64,000 bases of DNA from Zestomonas carbonaria. GTDB taxonomy: Bacteria; Pseudomonadota; Gammaproteobacteria; Pseudomonadales; Pseudomonadaceae. The position numbers were made by a program, and so were the translations under genes. This document shows, in pieces, positions 52,808 to 59,889 of this stretch (within the stretch, counting starts at the first letter, position 1; the number at the start of each line of letters is the position of its first letter). The notes beneath the pieces were generated by a model. The model was given only the letters and a program-made list of their open reading frames with translations. It did not search any database and was not told the DNA's origin. Location: contig NZ_CAJFCI010000071.1 in assembly GCF_904061905.1 (NCBI RefSeq), forward strand, positions 127,173 to 191,172, written 5' to 3'.

Positions 52808-53275
52808 CTAGATGAAGCCCGAACAGCACTTCTTGAACTTCTGTCCGCTGGCGCAGGGGCAGGGATCGTTGCGTCCCGCCTTGAGCGGCACCGTCGGGTC
52901 GAGGAAGTACCACTGGCCATCGTGCTGCACGAAACCCGAGCGCTCCCGGTGCGCGTGCTCGCCCTGGCCGTCGTGCCAGCGGGCGGTGAAGGTGACGAAG
53001 GCGTGCTCCGGCTTGCCGCCGAGCACTTCCGAGCTTTCCACCTCGAGGCCCAGCCAGGTGCTCTGGGTGCTCCAGGCGGTGATCGCGTCGCGGTCGACGG
53101 CGGTCTGCTGGGCCGGCAGCGTGGTCCGTACCAGGTAATCGACGAGCCCCAGCACATAGGCGCTGTAGCGGGAGCGCATCAGGAGTTCGGCGCTCGGCGC
53201 GGGTGTGCCCGCGTGGTAGCGGCCGCAGCAGTCATCCAGATAACCGCCGCTTCCGCAGGGACAGGTCGGCTCCAT
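52808..53275 (-). CDS. YchJ-family SEC-C protein
   Basis: A 155-residue protein with a zinc-type motif at each end: CPCGSGGYLDDCCGRYH near the N-terminus and RNDPCPCASGQKFKKCC at the C-terminus. The middle (MRSRYSAYVLGLVDYLVRTT, WYFLD) is the YchJ/UPF0225 domain, related to NTF2-like folds. Function is unknown. It begins three bases after the stop of the gene upstream. Confidence 0.9.
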   Translation of the reverse strand: MEPTCPCGSGGYLDDCCGRYHAGTPAPSAELLMRSRYSAYVLGLVDYLVRTTLPAQQTAVDRDAITAWSTQSTWLGLEVESSEVLGGKPEHAFVTFTARWHDGQGEHAHRERSGFVQHDGQWYFLDPTVPLKAGRNDPCPCASGQKFKKCCSGFI

Positions 53276-53277
53276 GG

Positions 53278-53775
53278 TCACCACCAGTATTTCCCGAAGT
53301 TTTCCGGATTGGCCCAGAACTTGGCGTTCAGCCAGTCGGGGACCTGTTTGTATTCATGCAGATCGTATGTGAACAGCGTCAAGGTCTGTTCATCGCGGCG
53401 AAAGCGTTCGCTGGCCTGCAGGGCGAGGGCGAAGAAGTCGGTTTCCGCCCAGTCGCAGGCGGAGAGATCGACCAGCACCGCCAGGCGGCTTGCATTGAGA
53501 TTGCGGATACCGCCAAGCAGTTCCAGGGCGGTGCGCTTCGGTAGGTGTTCGAGGCAGTCCGCGACCAGCGCCAGGTCGAAGCGCTGGGCCGCCAGTTCGG
53601 CGGGCAGCGGGCCGGCCTGGGCCCGCGCGACCTGGCTGTCGGGGTGGGCCTCGCAGTAGGCGTGCAGGGCAGGGAGATCGCTGGCGCCGACCAGCAGCAG
53701 GCGGGCTGGCGCATAACGGTCGAGCAGGGCGGCCACGGCTTGTTGCGGCGTCCGTGAGGAAAAGCTTTCAGTCAT
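53278..53775 (-). CDS. DUF6231-like protein, methyltransferase-type fold
   Basis: A 165-residue cytoplasmic protein with a Rossmann-like core: RLLLVGASDLPAL, FDLALVADCLEHLPKRTALELL, RLAVLVDLSACDW. The pattern recalls SAM-dependent methyltransferases, but the glycine-rich SAM loop is not canonical, so activity is doubtful. The C-terminus WLNAKFWANPENFGKYWW is Trp-rich. Probably co-transcribed with the YchJ-family gene. Confidence 0.75.
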   Translation of the reverse strand: MTESFSSRTPQQAVAALLDRYAPARLLLVGASDLPALHAYCEAHPDSQVARAQAGPLPAELAAQRFDLALVADCLEHLPKRTALELLGGIRNLNASRLAVLVDLSACDWAETDFFALALQASERFRRDEQTLTLFTYDLHEYKQVPDWLNAKFWANPENFGKYWW

Positions 53776-53909
53776 CGAAAATCCTCGATCAGGGGTGCAA
53801 AGACTAGCTTGGAGCGCAGAGATGGCCTAGTGCTGGCGTATTTTTGTACGGCCGTCTTTACTCAGGAAACCGTCGGTCGTCGGCCGATTCCTATGAGGAG
53901 ACTTCGCAG

Positions 53910-54599
53910 ATGAGCATCACAAGGACAGCTTTACCTCTGATTCTAGTCAGTACCCTTCTGACCGGTTGCGCAGGGCTGCAGAAGACCGATTGGCCCAAGT
54001 GCGCGGCTGTCGGTGGTGTGGTCGGCGCCGGGTTGGGGGCGATTGAAAGCAGCAGTTGGGCGGGCTGGGGTGTGCTGGTAGGCGGTGCGACCGCCGCAGC
54101 GTATTGCTGGGTGCACGGTGATGGCGACGAAGATGGCGACGGCGTACCGGACAGCCGCGACAAGTGCCCTGGCACCCCGCCGAATACCCCGGTCGACGCC
54201 AACGGTTGCCCGCCGGTCGAAGAGGTGGTCGAGGAAGTGGTGGTGGTCCAGGAGGAAACCATCGTGGTGAGCGACCTGCTGTTCGAGTTCGACTCGGCCC
54301 GTCTCACCCAGTCCGACAAATCCATTCTGGATACGGTGGCCAGCCGCCTGAAGAACGAAGCGCCGGATGCTCGCCTGACCATTACCGGGCACACCGACAG
54401 TGTCGGCTCCGATGCCTACAACCAGGGGCTGTCCGAGCGCCGTGCGCAGTCGGTGGCGGATTACCTGGTGAGTTCCGGCATTTCGCCGGCCAATATCGTG
54501 GCGGTTCGGGGTGCCGGGGAAAGCCAGCCGGTGGCCGACAACTCCACGGATAGCGGCCGCGCGCAGAACCGGCGTGTCGAGATCCTGATCCAGCGTTGA
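53910..54599 (+). CDS. OmpA-family lipoprotein with calcium-type TSP3 repeat
   Basis: A 229-residue outer-membrane lipoprotein. The lipobox is LLTGC near residue 20. A glycine-rich segment is followed by an Asp-rich TSP3-like loop (DGDEDGDGVPDSRDKCPGTP) and a C-terminal OmpA peptidoglycan-binding domain (ITGHTDSVGSDAYNQGLSER, AQNRRVEILIQR). It probably ties the outer membrane to the cell wall. GAGGAG precedes the start. Confidence 0.9.
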   Translation: MSITRTALPLILVSTLLTGCAGLQKTDWPKCAAVGGVVGAGLGAIESSSWAGWGVLVGGATAAAYCWVHGDGDEDGDGVPDSRDKCPGTPPNTPVDANGCPPVEEVVEEVVVVQEETIVVSDLLFEFDSARLTQSDKSILDTVASRLKNEAPDARLTITGHTDSVGSDAYNQGLSERRAQSVADYLVSSGISPANIVAVRGAGESQPVADNSTDSGRAQNRRVEILIQR

Positions 54600-54742
54600 T
54601 TCCCACCCCATCCGTTGCCGCGCGCCTGGTGCGTCGCGGCAACGGTTTCTCCCTTCCCGTCTATCGTCCCGTCGGACTGTCGCCCAGTACGTTGTTGCCG
54701 GCCGTGCCTTGGGAGTAAGGTGCGCAGCAGAAGAAATTGATG

Positions 54743-55009
54743 AGGGTCTGTTGACGTTTCGTCGCGGCCGCGATGGAGCCTGTTTTTGCGCGGAGCTAGG
54801 CGCGAGACGCGAAGTTTGGTCGTTCCAAATGAGCCGTCGAGCAACGACGCATCGCGCAAAAACAGGCCCGTCCCTTCGGGTTGCGCGGCAAATGGTGCCA
54901 TGCGTCGTTGCGGGACTTGGCAAGGGGGACACCATTCCCTGCGTCCCGCGCCTAGCCTGGCGCCATTTGGCGCAGCAACGCGGTTCGCGACGAAACGTCA
55001 ACAGACCCT
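54743..55009. mobile_element. MITE-like element with 24-bp perfect terminal inverted repeats
   Basis: A 267-bp gene-free element. AGGGTCTGTTGACGTTTCGT (54743-54762, continuing to 54766) is exactly repeated in inverse orientation at 54986-55009. Inside are nested inverted repeats, for example GCCTGTTTTTGCGC with GCGCAAAAACAGGC, GCAACGACGC with GCGTCGTTGC, and CTAGGCGCG with CGCGCCTAG. There is no transposase. I could not see a clear target duplication. Confidence 0.75.
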
Positions 55010-55022
55010 AAGGGGGGCGGGG

Positions 55023-55319
55023 ATGAAAATCTTTCTGGGGATGGGCAAGGCGCTTGCCTTGCTGTTCTGGCTGGTTGTGCTGGCCAATCTGTTGAAACCT
55101 TTCGCACAGCCCTTCGCCGGGTTGCTCCATCTGGCAGGGGGCTCCCTGCTGCTGTTGCACGTGCTGGAACTGATGCTGTTCGGCGCGCGCCTGAATGGCG
55201 GTCTGGAGCGCCTGCAGGTGCTGGCGTTCGGCATCCTGCACCTGTTCGCGCAGCCACGGATCGAACCGGCCGGGGTCGTCGAGGATGTCGCGCTGACGGA
55301 GGAAGTCAGCCATGCGTAG
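55023..55319 (+). CDS. DUF1145-like small membrane protein
   Basis: A 98-residue protein with two or three hydrophobic segments (ALALLFWLVVLANLLKPFAQ, LAGGSLLLLHVLELMLF). The pattern matches the DUF1145 family of Pseudomonas inner-membrane proteins. Its end overlaps the next gene by eight bases. The MITE-like element sits just upstream, so its promoter may lie within or beyond that element. Confidence 0.8.
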   Translation: MKIFLGMGKALALLFWLVVLANLLKPFAQPFAGLLHLAGGSLLLLHVLELMLFGARLNGGLERLQVLAFGILHLFAQPRIEPAGVVEDVALTEEVSHA

Positions 55320-56118
55320 CCTCGCTCTGCTGGCCATCCTCGGTAGTTCCCTGGCGTTGGCCGATGCCCAGGTAAAGGTGGCGCCGCACACGCTGCTGCG
55401 CTTGCCGACCACCACCGGCCTGCTGGTGCTCGACCGACTCGAAATCGCCGATGCCGGCACCCTGCTGATTCCCTCGACCCTGACCGAAATCCGCGTTGGC
55501 GAACTGAGCCTGGGCCGCGAGGCGAGCATCGGCATCGCCCCGAGCGACCAAGAGTTCCGCCTCGAAGCGCGGCATGCCGAGTTCGGCGCCGGCAGCCGGA
55601 TCAGCGCGCGCGGTGCCGCGGGTAGCCACGAGAAGCCGGCGACCGCGGGGCGCAACCTGAGCCTGCGCCTGGAGCAGGCCGACCTGGCCGACCTGATCCT
55701 CGACGTGCGGGGCGGTGCCGGTGCGCCAGGCTACGCCGGCCTGGACGGCGCGAACGGCAAGTCCGCCGGCTGTGCCTGGGGCCAGGCCAGCCGTGGCCAC
55801 GACGGCCTGAACGGTGGCGATGGCCGGCCCGGTGGCGCTGGCGGCCGGATTCGCCTGGAAGTGCCGGAAGACTTCCCGGCCGAGAACGTGCAGGTACGCC
55901 TGGAAGGTGGCGCTGGCGGAGTTGCCGGCACAGCCGGGCAGGGCGGTCGCGGCGGCTCGGCCAAGGGCTGCTGGATATACAGCACCGACGGGCCCGCGAT
56001 GGCCGACCGGGACAGGCCGGGCAACCAGGGCCGGCCGGCAGGGAAGGCGAGTTCAATCTGGTGCGTTTCGCTGCATCCCAGGAGTGAAAACGCTGGCAAG
56101 GCAAGGAGGGAGGGCTGA
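55312..56118 (+). CDS. Exported glycine-rich protein with collagen-like segment
   Basis: A 268-residue exported protein with signal peptide MRSLALLAILGSSLALADA. Residues about 20-130 look like a beta-rich domain. Then come Gly-rich triplet-like tracts (GGAGAPGYAGLDGANGKSAG, GLNGGDGRPGGAGGR, GGAGGVAGTAGQGGRGG), imperfect collagen-like Gly-X-Y. Two Cys lie near the Gly tracts. No homologous function known to me. Confidence 0.8.
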   Translation: MRSLALLAILGSSLALADAQVKVAPHTLLRLPTTTGLLVLDRLEIADAGTLLIPSTLTEIRVGELSLGREASIGIAPSDQEFRLEARHAEFGAGSRISARGAAGSHEKPATAGRNLSLRLEQADLADLILDVRGGAGAPGYAGLDGANGKSAGCAWGQASRGHDGLNGGDGRPGGAGGRIRLEVPEDFPAENVQVRLEGGAGGVAGTAGQGGRGGSAKGCWIYSTDGPAMADRDRPGNQGRPAGKASSIWCVSLHPRSENAGKARREG

Positions 56119-56537
56119 TGGATCGCAAGGCATTTTTCTGGCTGATACGAGAGGGCAAGCTTCCCGAACCCAGGGCGGCCCAGACATTGGGCATGAAGAT
56201 CCTGAGCGTCGACCCGGACTCCGGGGAACTTGAAGCGGAGTTCGAAGGGAAGGACGAATTCACGAACCCGGCGGGCAATATCCAGGGAGGCTTTCTGTCG
56301 GCCATGCTGGACGACACCATGGGGCCCGCCCTTTCTTCGCTGCTTTCCGAAGGCGAGTTCGCACCGACCGTCAATCTCAATGTGCAGTTCCTGGCACCCG
56401 CCAAGCCCGGGAAACTGCATGCCATTGGCCGTGTGGTGAAGCGGGGTGGCGGGGTTTGCTACCTGTCGGGCGAGTTGAGCCAGGATGGAAGGACCGTTGC
56501 CACTGCTACTGCCACGGCTGTTGTCAGGAAGCTGTAG
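56118..56537 (+). CDS. PaaI-type hotdog thioesterase
   Basis: A 139-residue hotdog-fold protein. NPAGNIQGGFLSAMLDDTMG holds the conserved Asn/Gly and the catalytic Asp of PaaI-like acyl-CoA thioesterases. It overlaps the preceding gene by one base (TGATG), so translation is coupled. Substrate unknown, probably a short or aromatic acyl-CoA. Confidence 0.88.
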   Translation: MDRKAFFWLIREGKLPEPRAAQTLGMKILSVDPDSGELEAEFEGKDEFTNPAGNIQGGFLSAMLDDTMGPALSSLLSEGEFAPTVNLNVQFLAPAKPGKLHAIGRVVKRGGGVCYLSGELSQDGRTVATATATAVVRKL

Positions 56538-56538
56538 G

Positions 56539-57040
56539 GCGTAGGCCGGATGAAATCCGGGAGTCGGAATAACCAGCATCTCGGGTCAGAGCTGGGTCGC
56601 AGAAATTTCCAGCCGCGCGGACTGCCCCCTCTCCTATTTATGGGGGCACGCCTAGTGGAGAGGGCTGGGGAGAGGGAGCGTGGTTTCGTGATCAACCGAA
56701 GCTCCGCCCCTCACCCTAACCCTACCTACGCGGCCCGCTCCCAAGGGGAGAGGGGACTGGTTCGGTGTGTGCTGAGGGTTCGTGCAGGGACGTAGCCCGG
56801 ATGAAATCCGGGAAGCGGAATGGCCGGCATCCCGGATTAGGACTGAACTGCGGAGGCTTTCAGCAGCACGGGCTGCCGCCCCCTCTCCCATTTATGGGAG
56901 AGGGCTGGGGAGAGGGCGCGTGGTTTCGCGATGAACCGAAACACCGCCCCTCACCCTCACCCTACCTACGCGGCCCGCTCTCAAGGGGAGAGGGGACTGG
57001 TTTGGTGTGTGCTGAGGGTTCGTGCAGGGACGTACCCGGA
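56539..57040. repeat. Tandem duplication of a ~245-bp repeat cassette
   Basis: The stretch from about 56547 to 56790 is repeated from about 56798 to 57040. CCTACCTACGCGGCCCGCTC begins at 56721 and again, with one change, at 56961; GTGTGTGCTGAGGGTTCGTG begins at about 56766 and 57006, an exact 240-base offset. Each copy contains GGATGAAATCCGG and a CTCTCCC...GGAGAGGG element. No gene is seen in 56538-57072. Confidence 0.88.
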
Positions 57041-57072
57041 TGCAGTCCGGGACCGGCATCCATGCAACCTCA

Positions 57073-57537
57073 TCAGAAACTCGGCCGAATCGCCGTCACG
57101 GTCACCAGCAGCATGCCGATCAGCAGGTTGAAGCCGACCACCCGGCGAATCCGGCCCAGCACGGCGCCGCCCGCCGGCCAGTCGTTGGCGTCGATGGCGC
57201 GGCGCAGTTCCGGCAGCAGCAGGGCCTGCACGCGCATGAACAGGGCGAGCATGGCGATGAACAGGCCGATCATGATCTGCACGTAGCGCGGCGCGTTGTC
57301 GAAGCCGCTGAAGTTCATGTGCAGCATGCCGGTTCCGCTGATCGGCAGCAGCACGACCGCGCCCCATACCCAGACGAAGAAGCGGCGGAACACATCGGCC
57401 CACAGCCTGAGCCGCTCCGGTGCCTCCAGGGTGGCGACGGCGGCGGGGCGCAGGATCGTCCAGGCGAAGAACATGCCGCCGACCCAGACCAGGGCGGCCA
57501 GCAGATGCAGGGCGTAGAGGGCGGCGAAGACGGTCAT
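57073..57537 (-). CDS. CopD-like integral membrane protein
   Basis: A 154-residue protein with four hydrophobic helices. His residues in LHLLAALVWVGGMFF and HMNF lie in the membrane regions, as in CopD/copper-resistance D domain proteins that may bind heme or copper. GGAG is six bases before the ATG at 57537; an ATG four codons upstream is possible. Function unproven. Confidence 0.82.
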   Translation of the reverse strand: MTVFAALYALHLLAALVWVGGMFFAWTILRPAAVATLEAPERLRLWADVFRRFFVWVWGAVVLLPISGTGMLHMNFSGFDNAPRYVQIMIGLFIAMLALFMRVQALLLPELRRAIDANDWPAGGAVLGRIRRVVGFNLLIGMLLVTVTAIRPSF

Positions 57538-57629
57538 CGGGTTCTCCATCGAGGCTTCGGTATGGCGCGCGAGCATAACCTATCGGTAAACTACTGAAAA
57601 TTTATCCAGTCTCCAGCCTGCCGGTCTCC

Positions 57630-59774
57630 ATGCTCAGCGCCGAACTCAAGTCCCAGATCCAGGGCGCCTATTCGCGTTTCCTCGAAGCCAAGGGCCTCAA
57701 GCCGCGCTATGGCCAGCGCCTGATGATCGCCGAGGTCGCCAAGGTGCTCGGCACCATCAAGAGCAACGACGAAGGGCATCGCGACGGCGAGCCGGCGGTG
57801 GTGGCCATCGAGGCCGGCACCGGTACCGGCAAGACCGTGGCCTACAGCCTGGCGGTGATTCCCACCGCGAAGGCGGCGGGCAAGCGCCTGGTGATCGCCA
57901 CCGCCACCGTCGCCTTGCAGGAGCAGATCGTCCACAAGGACCTGCCCGACCTGATGCGCAACAGCGGCCTCAATTTCAGCTTCGCCCTGGCCAAGGGGCG
58001 CGGGCGATACCTGTGCCTGTCCAAGCTCGACGCGCTGCTGCAGGAAGGCGAGGCGCAGAGCGCCACCGCGCAGTTGTTCGCCGACGAGGGTTTCCGCATC
58101 GACGTCGACGAGCAGAGCCAGAAGCTGTTCACCCGCATGGTCGAGAAGCTTGCAGGCAACCGCTGGGATGGCGATCGCGACAGTTGGCCGGAGGAACTGG
58201 CGGACGCCGACTGGGCGCGCCTGACCACCGACCACAGCCAGTGCACCAACCGGCACTGCCCGAACTTCCAGCAGTGCGCCTTCTACAAGGCACGCGAGGG
58301 CATGACCAAGGTCGATGTGATCGTCACCAACCACGACATGGTGCTGGCCGACCTCGCCCTCGGTGGCGGCGCCGTGCTGCCCGATCCGCGCGAAACCCTC
58401 TACGTGTTCGACGAGGGCCATCACCTGCCGGACAAGGCCATCGGCCACTTCGCCCACTTCACCCGCCTGCGCTCGACCGCCGACTGGCTCGGCCAGGTGG
58501 AGAAGAACCTCACCAAGCTGCTTGCCCAGAACCCGCTGCCCGGCGACCTCGGCCGGCTGATCGAGCAGGTGCCGGAACTGGCCCGCGAACTGCGCACCCA
58601 GCAGCAGTTCATGTTCACCGCCTGCGAGCAACTGGCCGACTTCCGCGCCGGCGAGGACATGGAAGGCCGCGAGCGGCCGCGTCATCGTTTCGAGGGCGGC
58701 CTGGTGCCGGAGCACCTGCGCGAGCTGGGCATCGAGCTGAAGAAAGGCTTCGCCAAGCTCACCGATGTGTTCACCCGCCTGGCCGAACTGCTCAAGGAAG
58801 CCATGGACGGCGAGGCCGGCGTGGGCATCGCCAGCCACCAGGCCGAGGAGTGGTATCCGCTGTTCGGCAGCCTGCTGTCCCGCGCCCAGGGCAACTGGGA
58901 ACTGTGGACCGCCTTCACCGTCGAGGACCCGGAGGACAGCCCGCCGATGGCGCGCTGGCTGACCCTGGCCGAGAGCGGTGCGGCGTTCGACATCGAGGTC
59001 AACGCCAGCCCGATCCTGGCCGCCGAGACCTTGCGCCGCAACCTGTGGAACGTCGCCTACGGCGCCCTGGTGACCTCCGCCACGCTCACCGCGCTGAACA
59101 GCTTCGACCGCTTCCGCATGCGCGCCGGCTTGCCCAAGGCGGCGGTCACCGCCGTGGTGCCCAGCCCGTTCCACCATGCCGAGGCCGGCGTGCTGCGCGT
59201 GCCCGACCTCAAGGCCGACCCGCGCGACGCCACGGCGCACACCGCGGCCATCGTCCGCGATCTGCCGCAACTGGTCGACGGCCCGCGCGGCACCCTGGTG
59301 CTGTTCTCCTCGCGCAAGCAGATGCAGGACGTGTTCGACGGTCTCGACCGCGAGTGGCGCAAGCGCGTGCTGATCCAGGGCAACCTGTCCAAGCAGGAGA
59401 CCTTGAACAAGCACAAGGCGCGGGTCGACGACGGTGAGCCCAGCGTGCTGTTCGGTCTCGCCAGCTTCGCCGAGGGCGTCGACCTGCCCGGCGCCTATTG
59501 CGAGCACGTGGTGATCGCCAAGATTCCCTTCGCGGTACCGGACGACCCGGTGGAAGCGGCGCTGGCCGAGTGGATCGAGGCGCGCGGCGGCAATCCGTTC
59601 ATGGAGATCGCCGTGCCCGACGCTTCGTTGCGCCTGGTCCAGGCCTGCGGCCGCCTGCTGCGCACCGAGGCCGACCGGGGCATCATCACCCTGCTGGACC
59701 GGCGCGTGGTCACCCAGCGCTACGGCAAGGCGATCCTCAACGCGCTGCCGCCGTTCCGACGGGAGATCGCCTGA
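57630..59774 (+). CDS. dinG: DinG-family ATP-dependent DNA helicase
   Basis: A 714-residue XPD/DinG-type superfamily 2 helicase. Walker A EAGTGTGKT is near residue 63, the DEAH-type box is VFDEGHHL, and the Fe-S cluster Cys appear in GRGRYLC and CTNRHCPNFQQC. Motif VI is QACGRLLRTEADRG. It unwinds DNA with 5'-to-3' polarity and resolves R-loops and D-loops in the E. coli relative. Confidence 0.94.
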   Translation: MLSAELKSQIQGAYSRFLEAKGLKPRYGQRLMIAEVAKVLGTIKSNDEGHRDGEPAVVAIEAGTGTGKTVAYSLAVIPTAKAAGKRLVIATATVALQEQIVHKDLPDLMRNSGLNFSFALAKGRGRYLCLSKLDALLQEGEAQSATAQLFADEGFRIDVDEQSQKLFTRMVEKLAGNRWDGDRDSWPEELADADWARLTTDHSQCTNRHCPNFQQCAFYKAREGMTKVDVIVTNHDMVLADLALGGGAVLPDPRETLYVFDEGHHLPDKAIGHFAHFTRLRSTADWLGQVEKNLTKLLAQNPLPGDLGRLIEQVPELARELRTQQQFMFTACEQLADFRAGEDMEGRERPRHRFEGGLVPEHLRELGIELKKGFAKLTDVFTRLAELLKEAMDGEAGVGIASHQAEEWYPLFGSLLSRAQGNWELWTAFTVEDPEDSPPMARWLTLAESGAAFDIEVNASPILAAETLRRNLWNVAYGALVTSATLTALNSFDRFRMRAGLPKAAVTAVVPSPFHHAEAGVLRVPDLKADPRDATAHTAAIVRDLPQLVDGPRGTLVLFSSRKQMQDVFDGLDREWRKRVLIQGNLSKQETLNKHKARVDDGEPSVLFGLASFAEGVDLPGAYCEHVVIAKIPFAVPDDPVEAALAEWIEARGGNPFMEIAVPDASLRLVQACGRLLRTEADRGIITLLDRRVVTQRYGKAILNALPPFRREIA

Positions 59775-59889
59775 GCGTCAGCCGCTCGTTTCCCTGTGTT
59801 TCGATGGATATTCTTGGCATCTTTTTCTCCGCTCGTAGTCTACTTCCGGTCGTTCTGCCGGATGCCGTGTCCTTAGGAGCCTTGTCCAG

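Noticed and set aside
54786..55022. Upstream extension of the DUF1145 protein into the MITE-like element
   Set aside because: The extra residues are the translated inverted repeat; the membrane protein begins naturally at 55023.
57591..59507. 638-codon minus-strand frame opposite the DinG-like helicase
   Set aside because: Antisense shadow with low-complexity His/Gln/Gly composition.
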